The notes: a model not told the origin generated them from the sequence alone. Numbered from the stretch's first letter, positions 31,084-41,119 are shown. The stretch: DNA of 64,000 bases from Atlantibacter subterraneus (GCF_007570865.1 NZ_VLPS01000005.1:1-64000); one strand, 5' to 3'. Numbers and translations: made by a program.

Positions 31084-32010
31084 ATGCCCGCCGTAACGTT
31101 GCGCCATATAGAAATTTTCCATGCGGTAATGACGGCTGGCAACGTCACCGAAGCCGCCGCGCTGCTGCACACTTCGCAGCCCACGGTGAGCCGCGAGCTG
31201 GCGCGCCTCGAAAAGCTGACGGGCCTGCAACTATTTGCCCGCAGCCGGGGGCGGCTGCATCCCACCGTGCAGGGGCTGCGCTTGTTTGAGGAAGTGCAGC
31301 GTTCGTGGTACGGGCTGGACCGCATCGTCAGCGCGGCGGAAAGCCTGCGCCAGTTTCGCCAGGGTGAATTATCAATCGTCTGTCTGCCGGTATTTTCCCA
31401 GTCGTTTTTACCGTTGCTGGTGCAGCCGTTTCTGGCGCGCTATCCCGACGTCAGCCTGAATATCGTGCCGCAGGAGTCGCCGCTGCTGGAAGAGTGGCTT
31501 TCCGCCCAGCGTCACGATCTCGGGCTCACTGAAACCCTCACCACGCCTGCCGGAACGGAGCGCGTTCCGCTGTTGACGCTAAATGAAGTGTGCGTGTTGC
31601 CGCAGGGCCATCCGCTCGTGCAGAAGGATTTACTGACGCCCCAGGATTTCAACGGTGAGAATTACATTAGCCTGTCGCGTACCGACAGCTATCGACAGTT
31701 GCTGGACGCGCTATTTAGCGAGCACGACGTGAAACGTCGGATGGTGATGGAAACGCACAGCGCGGCGTCGGTGTGCGCGATGGTGCGCGCGGGCGCGGGG
31801 ATATCCGTCGTTAACCCGCTTACCGCGCTGGACTATGCGGCAAGCGGCGTGGTGGTGCGGCGCTTCAGCATTGAGGTGCCTTTTACCGTGAGCCTGATCC
31901 GCCCGATACATCGCCCGGCGTCGGCGCTGGTTGATGCTTTTTGCGAGCATCTTCAGCGTAACCAGAACCTTTACACCACGCCACTGGAGGCGCTGCTTAC
32001 GCCTCGCTAA
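31084..32010 (+). CDS. lysR: LysR transcriptional activator of lysA
   Basis: This is LysR itself, the activator of lysA and founder of its family. I chose the ATG at 31084 (308 residues) because AAGGA at 31072-31075 is 8 bases upstream and the N-terminus [18 protein letters not shown] then matches E. coli. The ATG at 31075 overlaps that ribosome site. The HTH is at residues 20-40 ([20 protein letters not shown]), followed by the linker helix and the effector domain. It ends 14 bases inside the convergent ygeA. Confidence 0.95.
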   Translation: MPAVTLRHIEIFHAVMTAGNVTEAAALLHTSQPTVSRELARLEKLTGLQLFARSRGRLHPTVQGLRLFEEVQRSWYGLDRIVSAAESLRQFRQGELSIVCLPVFSQSFLPLLVQPFLARYPDVSLNIVPQESPLLEEWLSAQRHDLGLTETLTTPAGTERVPLLTLNEVCVLPQGHPLVQKDLLTPQDFNGENYISLSRTDSYRQLLDALFSEHDVKRRMVMETHSAASVCAMVRAGAGISVVNPLTALDYAASGVVVRRFSIEVPFTVSLIRPIHRPASALVDAFCEHLQRNQNLYTTPLEALLTPR

Positions 32011-32695
32011 GCATAAAATTGACCGCATCTTCCGCATGCAGCGCGGCGGTATCGAACAGCGGTAGCGGAGACTGCTGCTGATTGAGCAGCAGGCCGATTT
32101 CGGTACAGCCAAAAATTACGCCCTGCGCGCCCTGCTCCGCCAGCCGGGTGATAACCTGCTGGTAGTAACGACGGGATTCATCGCTAAACACGCCCAGGCA
32201 CAGTTCCTGAAAGATGATCTGGTTGATGCGCTCGCGCTCGGCTTCATCCGGGATCAGCGTAGTGATGGCGAATTGCTCGGTTAACCTGCCGCGATAGAAA
32301 TCCTGCTCCATGGTGTAGCGGGTGCCCAGCAGCGCAACTTTATCCATCCCACTTTGCGTAATGGCGCGGCCAGTCGCATCGGCGATGTGCAGAAATGGCA
32401 GCGAACAGGCCGCTTCGATATGTCCGGCCACCTTGTGCATGGTGTTGGTGCACAAAACGATGGCATCGGCCCCGGCTTTTTGCAGGCCGCAGGCGGCATC
32501 CGCCAGCATCTCACCGGCTTTATCCCAGTCGCCGCTCGACTGGCAGGCTTCGATGTCATGAAAATCGACGCTATGCAGCACCAGCTTTGCAGAGTGCAGC
32601 CCGCCGAGCCGGGCTTTTACGCCTTCATTAATAAACCGATAATAGGGAATCGTCGATTCCCAGCTCATACCACCAATCAGACCCAGGGTTTTCAT
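31997..32695 (-). CDS. ygeA: Broad-specificity amino acid racemase YgeA
   Basis: YgeA is a PLP-independent racemase of the aspartate/glutamate racemase family; the E. coli enzyme acts on homoserine and other amino acids. It has 232 residues (230 in E. coli). The two catalytic cysteines lie in [11 protein letters not shown] and [11 protein letters not shown], and the N-terminal [19 protein letters not shown] is typical. The ribosome site GGAGGTG is strong. It overlaps the 3' end of lysR by 14 bases in convergent orientation. Confidence 0.95.
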   Translation of the reverse strand: MKTLGLIGGMSWESTIPYYRFINEGVKARLGGLHSAKLVLHSVDFHDIEACQSSGDWDKAGEMLADAACGLQKAGADAIVLCTNTMHKVAGHIEAACSLPFLHIADATGRAITQSGMDKVALLGTRYTMEQDFYRGRLTEQFAITTLIPDEAERERINQIIFQELCLGVFSDESRRYYQQVITRLAEQGAQGVIFGCTEIGLLLNQQQSPLPLFDTAALHAEDAVNFMLSEA

Positions 32696-32822
32696 TTTTC
32701 ACCTCCGTAATCTTCAAGGTATAACAAAACCGCCTGCTGGCGGGAAGCGATAAACATTTGTGATCGGCGGCGCAGTTCACAGCCACAACTTATATTTAAA
32801 TGAACGCCTGATATAGAATATT

Positions 32823-32837
32823 TGAAACGTTGTTTCA
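32823..32837 (+). promoter_or_regulatory. KdgR-like operator before kdgF
   Basis: TGAAAC-GTT-GTTTCA, a perfect inverted repeat with a 3-base centre, ends 18 bases before the kdgF start. It fits the KdgR motif of enterobacteria (AATGAAAC-N3-GTTTCATT type). Similar sites precede kduD. Confidence 0.75.
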
Positions 32838-32855
32838 CTAATTAGAGGCAAGCAG

Positions 32856-33179
32856 ATGTTTATTCCCCATAACGCAACCAAACTGGAAGATTTAGGCGGC
32901 GGCGTGACCCGCAGGATCCTGGCCCATAACGGCAGAATGATGGCAGTGGAAGTGAATTTTCAGGAAGGCGCCGTGGGTGCAATGCACAACCATCCGCACG
33001 AGCAGCTGACCTACGTGCTGTCCGGCGAATTTGAATTCACCATCGGCGATGAAACCCGTCGCGTCACCGCAGGCGATACGCTGTATAAAGAGCCGCATAT
33101 TATGCACGGCTGCGTCTGTATTAAAGCAGGCACCCTGCTGGATACCTTTACGCCGATGCGCGAAGATTTTCTTAAGTAA
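32856..33179 (+). CDS. kdgF: Cupin protein KdgF (unsaturated uronate opening)
   Basis: A 107-residue single-domain cupin matching KdgF, which speeds conversion of 4,5-unsaturated galacturonate/uronate to the linear ketonised sugar DKI during pectin or alginate breakdown. Metal-binding residues are in the cupin motif MHNHPHEQLTYVLSGEFEF (two His, Gln, later His in EPHIMHGC). The ribosome site is GAGG. It is monocistronic, has its own operator and terminator and faces kduD. KdgF is not at this locus in K-12 as I recall. Confidence 0.9.
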   Translation: MFIPHNATKLEDLGGGVTRRILAHNGRMMAVEVNFQEGAVGAMHNHPHEQLTYVLSGEFEFTIGDETRRVTAGDTLYKEPHIMHGCVCIKAGTLLDTFTPMREDFLK

Positions 33180-33192
33180 AAATGCATTTATC

Positions 33193-33216
33193 GCCGGGGA
33201 AACCCGGCATTTTTTT
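33193..33216 (+). terminator. Terminator after kdgF
   Basis: Stem GCCGGG / CCCGGC with a GAAA loop, followed by a run of seven T (33210-33216), 14 bases past the stop. Confidence 0.9.
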
Positions 33217-33232
33217 ATCCAGTCCACAGCAA

Positions 33233-33264
33233 AAAGCCCGTCAGCGTTTCCACTGACGGGCTTT
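33233..33264. terminator. Bidirectional terminator between kdgF and kduD
   Basis: A 12-bp stem (AAAGCCCGTCAG / CTGACGGGCTTT) with A and T tracts on both sides. It serves kduD on the minus strand and backs up the kdgF terminator. Confidence 0.88.
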
Positions 33265-33281
33265 TACGCTTCTGGAGCGGA

Positions 33282-34043
33282 TTAACGCGCCAGCCAGCCG
33301 CCATCTACTGCAACGGTGTAGCCGTTGATGTAGTCAGATGCGCTGGAGGCCAGGAATACGATCGGCCCCTGCAGATCGCTCGGCAGACCCCAACGGCCCG
33401 CCGGGATACGGTCCAGGATCTCAGCGCTACGCTGTTCATCAGCACGCAGCTGCTGGGTGTTGTTGGTGGCCATGTAGCCCGGTGCGATAGCGTTAACGTT
33501 GATGTTGTGCTTCGCCCACTCGTTAGCCATCAGGCGGGTGATCCCCATTACGCCGCTTTTAGAGGCGGTGTAAGACGGTACGCGGATACCGCCCTGGAAG
33601 GAGAGCATAGAGGCGATGTTGATGATTTTGCCGCCTTTACCCTGAGCAATAAACTGTTTGGCTACCGCCTGAGACATAAAGAACACGGATTTGATGTTCA
33701 GATTCATTACGTCATCCCAGTCGGTTTCGCTGAAGTTGATCGCATCTTCGCGACGGATCAGACCCGCGTTGTTAACCAGAATGTCGACATGGCCGAATTC
33801 TGCGACCGCACGCTCCAGCAGTTCCGGGATCGCGTCGATTTTACGCAGATCGGCTGTCAGGCTCAGGAAACGACGGCCCAGCGCGGTAACGCCTTCGATC
33901 GTCTCAGTCGGTTCTACAATGTTGATGCCGACGATATCGCAACCCGCCTGCGCCAGACCCAGCGCCATACCCTGGCCTAAGCCGGTATCACAGCCAGTCA
34001 CAATCGCAACTTTACCTTCGAGAGAGAATGAATCCAAAATCAT
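33282..34043 (-). CDS. kduD: 2-dehydro-3-deoxy-D-gluconate 5-dehydrogenase KduD
   Basis: KduD is a short-chain dehydrogenase that interconverts 2,5-diketo-3-deoxygluconate (DKII) and 2-keto-3-deoxygluconate with NADH. The start at 34043 has the ribosome site AAGGAAACC and gives 253 residues, the E. coli length. The cofactor motif TGCDTGLGQG, NNAG and the catalytic YTASK (Tyr-x-x-x-Lys) are present. In K-12 kduD is adjacent to kduI and araE; neither is here, so the isomerase step must be encoded elsewhere or be lacking. Confidence 0.96.
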   Translation of the reverse strand: MILDSFSLEGKVAIVTGCDTGLGQGMALGLAQAGCDIVGINIVEPTETIEGVTALGRRFLSLTADLRKIDAIPELLERAVAEFGHVDILVNNAGLIRREDAINFSETDWDDVMNLNIKSVFFMSQAVAKQFIAQGKGGKIINIASMLSFQGGIRVPSYTASKSGVMGITRLMANEWAKHNINVNAIAPGYMATNNTQQLRADEQRSAEILDRIPAGRWGLPSDLQGPIVFLASSASDYINGYTVAVDGGWLAR

Positions 34044-34222
34044 GGTGGTTTCCTTAGTGTTCCCGCCTGTCACAGACAGATGCATATTCACAACGGTGTA
34101 CCTGACGCGATTGGTCGCGGATCAGTCGCAGTGTATTCACACCTGAACTGCCTACGGCCGGTTAACACCTTTCGCTATTTGTCGTTACCGTCAAAGCTTC
34201 AAAACGCTATTTCTTGCTACTG

Positions 34223-34305
34223 CAAAACATCGTTTCGTTTTCGTTTGTGGGATTATACTAGCCCCTCTAAAACACGTTTTCAATTATAACTAAAACAATG
34301 TTTCA
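34223..34305 (-). promoter_or_regulatory. Cluster of KdgR-like sites upstream of kduD
   Basis: Three related 15-base sites lie in 83 bases: 34223-34237 (CAAAAC-ATC-GTTTCG), 34268-34282 (TAAAAC-ACG-TTTTCA) and 34291-34305 (TAAAAC-AAT-GTTTCA). They share the arms of the kdgF site. The 414-base gap 34044-34457 otherwise shows nothing I can name. Confidence 0.65.
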
Positions 34306-34457
34306 TTTTTTGAGGTACCAAAGTACGAATTTGGAATTAGGATCACGAAACCTCAGCAGCACCTTTTTGTTACGCCGATTAAACGCGTCCGTAGCCAGGT
34401 AATCGGCAGACGTTACCCGGCCCCGTAGTGGCTGTTTTGTTAACGCATAGAGAGTGT

Positions 34458-34859
34458 TTAAGTTCGGTTTTGCCAGGCCGAACGCATCACAGAAACGAAC
34501 GCAGGCGGAAGGACGCCCATCTTAGGCAAAGGGCGCTTTTTCTCAAAACCGGGCGCTATCTGAAACCAGTCGGCGGTAAAGGGCAATTTCTCAATTTTGT
34601 TGAGATCAAATTTAGTGGGGCGGCAAAGCCCGGCGGTGTCTAGCTGCTCGTCAATCACAAATTCCCCGGGATAGACCTGCCCCGGCCCGGTTTTTTGGGA
34701 TGTGCCGTAAGCGATAAGCACCGCCTGGAGCGCAGGAAAAGCATTCAGGATTAGCCCTGGCCGGGGCTTTGGCCCCGGCTGGCCCAATTCCTCATGTTGG
34801 GGAAAATGACACCAGACAATATCCCCGGCAGCGGGTAACGGGTTGAAGTTAATAGCCAT
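34458..34859 (-). CDS. MazF/PemK-like toxin candidate
   Basis: A 133-residue protein with features of the MazF/PemK endoribonuclease toxins: an N-terminal GDIVWCHFPQ strand, the loop with PGPKPRPGLIL, and the strand VLIAYGTSQKT. The C-terminal region (LCRPTKFDLNKIEKLPF) fits a longer MazF-like subfamily in which a P-T-K-F stretch takes the place of the usual H-P-S segment. The start has the ribosome site AGGAC. It follows the putative antitoxin by 11 bases, the usual order for type II modules. RNase activity is inferred; no catalytic residue is certain. Confidence 0.65.
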   Translation of the reverse strand: MAINFNPLPAAGDIVWCHFPQHEELGQPGPKPRPGLILNAFPALQAVLIAYGTSQKTGPGQVYPGEFVIDEQLDTAGLCRPTKFDLNKIEKLPFTADWFQIAPGFEKKRPLPKMGVLPPAFVSVMRSAWQNRT

Positions 34860-34870
34860 AAGCGTCCTGC

Positions 34871-35221
34871 TTATTTAAATAACGGCGAGTCCAGGTCGTT
34901 CTCAGAGATATCGAGACCAGACAGGTTGCGAATAGCGGCATGCTGTTTTTCAGTCAGCGGGCCATCATCCGGTGCATAGGCAGGCAACACTTCTTTAGCC
35001 AGGTTGCGCAGCGCTTTATGAACCAGTTCGGTTTGATTCAATGCCAGTTCTTCCATCAGACGCACAAATGTCTCCTCACTAATGCCAAATTCATTGTCAC
35101 GAGAACGTAACTGAAACAGAAATTTCTTTGGCGCACCTTTTTTTGCTACGGAATAAGGTTCTGCCGTCCCTGAATCGCTGTTGCCGCTCCCTGTCTTTTT
35201 GCTGGTTGATTTATCCGTCAT
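34871..35221 (-). CDS. Putative antitoxin upstream of MazF-like toxin
   Basis: A 116-residue protein with no family I can name with certainty. The first 35 residues are polar and Ser/Lys/Gly-rich and probably disordered. Residues about 45-80 (ISEETFVRLMEELALNQTELVHKALRNLAKE) look like a helix-turn-helix or ribbon-helix-helix type unit, followed by PDDGPLTEKQHAAIRNLSG. The ATG at 35221 has GAGAGG at good distance; a GTG three codons upstream overlaps it. A perfect palindrome sits 25 bases upstream, as expected for an autoregulated antitoxin. Function is inferred from the downstream toxin-like gene. Confidence 0.55.
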   Translation of the reverse strand: MTDKSTSKKTGSGNSDSGTAEPYSVAKKGAPKKFLFQLRSRDNEFGISEETFVRLMEELALNQTELVHKALRNLAKEVLPAYAPDDGPLTEKQHAAIRNLSGLDISENDLDSPLFK

Positions 35222-35245
35222 CGTGTTCACCCTCTCACCGAGTTA

Positions 35246-35262
35246 TATATACAAAGTATATA
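35246..35262. promoter_or_regulatory. Palindrome before the toxin-antitoxin pair
   Basis: TATATAC-AAA-GTATATA is a perfect 7-bp inverted repeat in an AT-rich promoter-like stretch, 25 bases before the antitoxin start. It is a likely binding site for the antitoxin or toxin-antitoxin complex. Confidence 0.6.
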
Positions 35263-35446
35263 GCAACACGACGGAGGCAGCACGTATTTTGTACAGCTGG
35301 CTTAGCGTTCACTGGAAAATTAACAGGGAAAGACAGGGCGTCATAGCGGGATAAACCGAACCTACGAGACATCTCGCAAACAACAGAAGACAGTAAAGGA
35401 TAAGTATCAGAGAGGCTTACGCGGCCAGACAGAGCCGCGTGGGTGG

Positions 35447-36628
35447 TTAATCGCGTTCAATCGCCAGCGCAACGCCCTGACCGCCGCCGATGCAGAGTGT
35501 CGCCAGCCCCTTGCGGGCATCGCGCTTCACCATTTCATGCACCAGCGAAACCAGAATACGGCAGCCGGACGCGCCGATAGGGTGGCCGAGCGCAATCGCG
35601 CCGCCGTTGACGTTGACTTTGCGCGGGTCCCACTCAAGCACTTTACCGACCGATAGCGCCTGCGCGGCAAAGGCCTCATTGGCTTCAATGAGATCAACAT
35701 CGTTCAGCTGCCAGCCCGCCCGCTCAAGGCAGCGGCGCGTGGCGTATACCGGGGCGATACCCATTAAGGCCGGATCGACGCCGATGCTGGCGAAGGCGCG
35801 AATGCGTGCCAGCACGGGGAGATTGAGTTCTTCTGCGCGGCTGGCGCTCATCATCATTACCGCCGCTGCGCCGTCGTTAATTGTCGAGGCGTTACCCGCC
35901 GTCACGCTGCCGTGAGAATCAAATGCTGGCGCAAGGCTCGCCAGGCCCTCCGCGCTGGCATCGGTACGCGGCTGCTCGTCGGTATCTACCAGAACATTTT
36001 TGCCGGGCGCTAATTCCACTTCCACCGGCACGATTTCGTCACGAAAACGGCCGCTATCAATCGCCACGCGCGCCTTATGCTGGGAAGAGAGCGCATAGGC
36101 ATCCTGAAGTTCGCGGCTGATGCCATATTCCCGCGCCAGATTTTCCGCCGTGACGCCAATGTGATAATCGTTGAACGCGTCCCACAGCCCGTCATGCACC
36201 AGGCTATCGATCAACTGGCTGTTGCCTAATTGCGCACCGGTGCGGCTGTCGGTGAGCACATGCGGGGCGCGGCTCATGTTTTCCTGGCCGCCCGCGATCA
36301 CCACATCGGCTTCACCGCACTGAATCGCCTGAGTGGCAAGGTGCAGCGCTTTCAGGCCCGATCCGCACACGTCGTTAATAGTTATGGCTGAAACCGCCCA
36401 GGGCAGGCCGCTGTTAAGCGCGGTTTGCCGCGCTGGATTCTGCCCGGCCCCGGCCGTTAACACCTGGCCCAGAATCACTTCATCCACATCAAAAGGGTTG
36501 ATGCCCGAGCGTTCAATCAGCGCTTTAACCACCACCGAGCCCAGCTCGACGGCAGTACGACGCGCAAGCGCGCCCTGGAAGCACCCGATAGGCGTTCGCG
36601 CTGCGCCGACAATCACCACATCTTTCAT
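35447..36628 (-). CDS. yqeF: Acetyl-CoA acetyltransferase YqeF
   Basis: YqeF is a thiolase (acetoacetyl-CoA from two acetyl-CoA) of 393 residues, the E. coli length, when started at the ATG at 36628 (ribosome site GAGAGG, 6 bases). The catalytic cysteine is in NDVCGSGLKALHLA (about residue 88), with NGGAIALGHPIGASG and CIGGGQG near the C-terminus for the other catalytic His and Cys. Physiological role is unclear in E. coli. Here it is flanked by a toxin-antitoxin-like pair and a phage-like gene, and marks the edge of the variable region. Confidence 0.95.
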   Translation of the reverse strand: MKDVVIVGAARTPIGCFQGALARRTAVELGSVVVKALIERSGINPFDVDEVILGQVLTAGAGQNPARQTALNSGLPWAVSAITINDVCGSGLKALHLATQAIQCGEADVVIAGGQENMSRAPHVLTDSRTGAQLGNSQLIDSLVHDGLWDAFNDYHIGVTAENLAREYGISRELQDAYALSSQHKARVAIDSGRFRDEIVPVEVELAPGKNVLVDTDEQPRTDASAEGLASLAPAFDSHGSVTAGNASTINDGAAAVMMMSASRAEELNLPVLARIRAFASIGVDPALMGIAPVYATRRCLERAGWQLNDVDLIEANEAFAAQALSVGKVLEWDPRKVNVNGGAIALGHPIGASGCRILVSLVHEMVKRDARKGLATLCIGGGQGVALAIERD

Positions 36629-36787
36629 TTTCAACCTCTCAATGACAGGACTGAAATAGAGTAGCGATTGTTATCAAATAATTTCGTAAATGTTTAAAAA
36701 ATGGTGAACAGAGTCACACAGTAAAAACGTATGACGTTAGCTGAAACGCGTATATGGCGGGAAACGAACAGGAAAAACAGAAATAAA

Positions 36788-36810
36788 ACAGGCCACAAGC
36801 AATGACCTGT
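36788..36810 (-). terminator. Terminator after the antirepressor-like gene
   Basis: On the minus strand, ACAGGTCA pairs with TGGCCTGT (one G-U pair) and is followed by TTTTATTT. It lies about 49 bases after the stop at 36859. A second GC stem (GCCCC...GGGGC, about 36825-36845) precedes it. Confidence 0.7.
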
Positions 36811-36858
36811 CGTTATGGGCAAGATGCCCCACGTGGTAACGCGGGGCGGGTTGGATCA

Positions 36859-37563
36859 TCAGGCCGCAACGCTTTTCGGCTGAGAAGAGAGATGCCCTGC
36901 CCACAGGTTAGCGATCCATTTCACGCCCCGGGCGGTAAAACGCGCCTGAGAAAACGTGTGCTGGTTTTCACCCACGCCTGAACGCAGCGTGAAGTAGCCT
37001 GCCTGCATATGATGCGGTGGCGGCGTCAGCGTACCGTTGGTGCGATACATAATGTTGCGCTCCAGCAAAAACTGACGGAACTCAGGCTCTTTCACTTTCA
37101 GCATCTTACAAACCTGCCGGAACCCCAGCGAATCTTCAACCTGTATGAGATGGTCAAATAATTCCGCCTTTGGCAAGGTGATCGCCAGCTGCTGCTCTGC
37201 CATCTGGCGCTGCTCATACTGTTCCGCCCAGGCGCGCGCAGCAGCGGCCGGGTTGGTGAAGTCAGGGATCTCTGCGCGCTGTTCGCGCTCCTGCCACCAG
37301 TCCAGCACATTCGCCGTAAAACCAGGAGAAACGCGCGCGACGGCCAGCAGCGAATCACGCTTGTTCAACAGGTACTCCTGATAGCTCTCCCCTTCCCGCT
37401 CAAACTGGTTGATAACGAGGGGTTGCGACAGACGCTGAGCCGTTTCCAGACTTTTAATGATACGTTTCACTTCGCCGTGAGTTATGCCCGTCAACGTAGC
37501 AATTTCACGGCTGCTCATTGTGACTGATTGATCCAAAGAATGTCGGTTTAAAGAAGGATTCAT
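36859..37563 (-). CDS. Phage antirepressor-like protein (Rha/KilAC type)
   Basis: About 234 residues from the ATG at 37563 (GAGG 6 bases upstream; ATG at 37566 also possible). The N-terminal part (SVTMSSREIATLTGITHGEVKRIIKSLE, about residues 11-40) resembles the Rha-type N-terminal region of phage regulatory proteins. The C-terminal part (LFDHLIQVEDSLGFRQVCKMLKV to FTARGVKWIANLW) fits the KilAC antirepressor domain. No integrase, repressor or structural phage genes are nearby, so this is an orphan, either a phage relic or a co-opted regulator. It has its own terminator. Confidence 0.75.
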   Translation of the reverse strand: MNPSLNRHSLDQSVTMSSREIATLTGITHGEVKRIIKSLETAQRLSQPLVINQFEREGESYQEYLLNKRDSLLAVARVSPGFTANVLDWWQEREQRAEIPDFTNPAAAARAWAEQYEQRQMAEQQLAITLPKAELFDHLIQVEDSLGFRQVCKMLKVKEPEFRQFLLERNIMYRTNGTLTPPPHHMQAGYFTLRSGVGENQHTFSQARFTARGVKWIANLWAGHLSSQPKSVAA

Positions 37564-37925
37564 CATAGGCCTCACCACTTACTCACAAACAGCAACACCC
37601 TGGCGGGTAGTAGAAATAGTATACAATGCACTGTTTAAATATCCAGTATTTTTTATGAACAATTTACCTTAGGGAAATCAGGTAATTCGCGCACTTTTCA
37701 CTGGATGCCCATACAGTCACATTGTAAGAAAGCCTTATGTCGCGCCTCATTTTCGCCTCAGCTTGTCGTTCGGGTCTCGTGTTCAGGAGGGCGCGCCAAA
37801 GAGAAAATTGCCCGATGGGGCCATTAAGAACCCTACGAGCGCTGGGCAGGGATAACGCCAGGTCTGGAGCAGTTTTATTCTCACGATGTAATAATCCTAT
37901 GAGGTAGTAATACAGGCTTTCGATG

Positions 37926-37947
37926 CGTGTAAATAAAAATTTACACG
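37926..37947 (+). promoter_or_regulatory. TyrR box upstream of tpl
   Basis: A perfect 9-bp inverted repeat (CGTGTAAAT / ATTTACACG, 4-base centre) contains the exact TyrR consensus TGTAAA-N6-TTTACA at 37928-37945. It is about 430 bases upstream of the tyrosine phenol-lyase start. TyrR is known to activate tpl of Citrobacter freundii from far upstream boxes. The 808-base gap 37567-38374 holds this box, a CRP site and no gene that I accept. Confidence 0.85.
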
Positions 37948-38150
37948 TTATTTTCAGGCCTAGCATTATATTGTCTAAAAATAATGACTTCGTTCTCAGT
38001 TTTCCTACCAGAATAAGTTCACATGAAAGTAAAAGAAAAAAACAGGAAACTGAAAATACCAACACTTTACATATTTAGCTATTAGCGAGGTATTTTAAGT
38101 TAAATCCTCACCTGGTAATTCATTGATTTTATATCGCTCTTTTAAAATAC

Positions 38151-38166
38151 AGTGACTCAGGTCACG
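38151..38166 (+). promoter_or_regulatory. CRP site upstream of tpl
   Basis: AGTGA-CTCAGG-TCACG fits the CRP consensus TGTGA-N6-TCACA in eight of ten core positions; the core GTGAC-TCAG-GTCAC is a perfect inverted repeat. It is 209 bases before the tpl start. The exact promoter hexamers are ambiguous (for example TTGGCA at 38195 and CATAAT at 38240). Confidence 0.75.
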
Positions 38167-38374
38167 GGTTTTACAGATGTGCTAAAAAGATGGTTTGGCA
38201 AACTGTTGCCAGACTATTTCAACGGCGGAATGTTTAACGCATAATCGCTCTGCCTTAACATTTTACGAATATTTAAACAGGGTGCTAAACCCGGAAACTA
38301 TTCCGCCTCGGAGTTCAGGCGGGACGATATGCTTTAAACCAATGAATACCACCCGATAAAACGGAGATAGTTAA

Positions 38375-39745
<1,371 letters not shown>

Positions 39746-39755
39746 TTCAGTATTT

Positions 39756-39782
39756 GGCCCTGCCTCGTTGCAGGGCCTTTTT
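39756..39782 (+). terminator. Terminator between tpl and tutB
   Basis: Stem GGCCCTGC / GCAGGGCC (8 bp, 6-base loop) followed by TTTTT. It would uncouple tpl, needed in large amounts, from the permease and kinase genes, which would then depend on read-through or on their own promoter. Confidence 0.9.
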
Positions 39783-39856
39783 GTTTCTGAACGAGGCCGT
39801 TTAAAAATTGAGTATAAATGCTGTAAATAACAATATTTTTTTACAGGAACATTATT

Positions 39857-41119
39857 ATGGGTATTCATAACCCCGCTCAAAATGGTACCCCTGGATTAAC
39901 CAGTGGTGCAGTGCTCGTGATTGCCACCGTTATTGGCGGTGGCATGTTTTCTCTTCCGATTGCCATGGCCGGCGTATGGTTTACCGGCGCGACCGTAATT
40001 TTAATCGCTATTGCGCTGATGATGTTATTAACCGGTTTGATGTTAGTTGAAGTTAACCTGCATTTTGAACCCGGGGCCAGCTTTAATACCTTTACCCAGG
40101 AACTGCTGGGGAAGAAATGGAACATTGTTGTTGGTATCGCGTTTGGCTTTGTTTTATATATTCTCACCTATGCCTATATCTCTGGTTCGTCGGCAGTATT
40201 GAGCCAGACCCTTATGAAATATAGTGGGATCCATTTCCCGGCTAAATTTTCGGTTATTGTCGTTACGCTGTTTGTCGGCATTATTGCCTGGTATAGTTCC
40301 TTACTGGTTGGCCGTATTACCACAGTACTTATTCTCGGTAAGTTTATTGCTTTCTTTGCTACCTTTTCCGGGCTGGTCAGCCATATAGAGATCGCTAAAC
40401 TGTTGGATAGCGCCTCCGTCGCCATACCGGGCACCAGCTATCTTCCCTATGTGCTGATGACATTACCGTTTTGTATTATTTCATTCGGCTTTCATGGCAA
40501 CGTGCCAAGCCTGGTAAAACTCTACGGGAAGGACGGTGTGCCCAATATCACGCGCTCAATCGTGATTGGAACCGTGTTTGCGGTACTGCTGTATATCTTC
40601 TGGCTGGCCGTGACCATGGGGAACATTAGCCGCGCTTCGTTCTCGCCGATTATCGCTCAAGGCGGCAATATCGATGTCTTCGTTGAGGCCATCGGCGGAA
40701 TTTTTACCAGCCGCTATATGGATCTTATCCTGACCTTCTTCGGAAACTTCGCTGTGGCAAGTTCATTACTCGCCGCGACGCTGGGGCTTTTTGATTACAT
40801 TGCCGACCTGTTCCACTTCCCTAACGATCCGCTGGGCCGTTTTAAAACCACGCTGGTGACTTATCTTCCCCCGGCGTTTGTCTGTTTCTTTTTCCCTAAC
40901 GGCTTCGTGTACGCCATAGGCTACGCCGGTTTAGCGTTCACCATCTGGAGCGTCATTCTGCCACCATTCCTGGTGAAAAGCGCACGGCGCCGTTATAGCT
41001 CGGCGATTTACACCGCTCCCTGTAATAACACAATGTTGAATCTGGTTATTGTCTGCGGCGTTATTGTCTATCTGACGGTCGTGCTTGACGTTCTCGGCTG
41101 GCTGCCAGCATTTAAGTAA
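39857..41119 (+). CDS. tutB: Tyrosine-specific permease (TutB-like, HAAAP family)
   Basis: A 420-residue, 11-helix-type transporter of the aromatic amino acid:H+ symporter family (TyrP, TnaB, Mtr). The first helix has the family motif VIGGGMFSLPIAMAG. Its position next to tpl matches tutB of Citrobacter freundii, which imports tyrosine for the lyase. The ATG has the site CAGGA 8 bases upstream. A 7-bp inverted repeat (CTGTAAA at 39821, TTTACAG at 39840-39846) runs up to that ribosome site and may affect its use. Confidence 0.92.
   Translation: MGIHNPAQNGTPGLTSGAVLVIATVIGGGMFSLPIAMAGVWFTGATVILIAIALMMLLTGLMLVEVNLHFEPGASFNTFTQELLGKKWNIVVGIAFGFVLYILTYAYISGSSAVLSQTLMKYSGIHFPAKFSVIVVTLFVGIIAWYSSLLVGRITTVLILGKFIAFFATFSGLVSHIEIAKLLDSASVAIPGTSYLPYVLMTLPFCIISFGFHGNVPSLVKLYGKDGVPNITRSIVIGTVFAVLLYIFWLAVTMGNISRASFSPIIAQGGNIDVFVEAIGGIFTSRYMDLILTFFGNFAVASSLLAATLGLFDYIADLFHFPNDPLGRFKTTLVTYLPPAFVCFFFPNGFVYAIGYAGLAFTIWSVILPPFLVKSARRRYSSAIYTAPCNNTMLNLVIVCGVIVYLTVVLDVLGWLPAFK

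Noticed and set aside
37664..38065. 133-codon minus-strand ORF upstream of tpl
   Set aside because: It runs through the perfect TyrR box, lacks a good ribosome site and has an implausible hydrophobic, low-complexity N-terminus. Its last 50 codons look protein-like but I cannot support a gene.
38054..38071. Second TyrR box upstream of tpl
   Set aside because: Only one half-site (TTTACA at 38066-38071) matches; the partner half-site is not recognisable.
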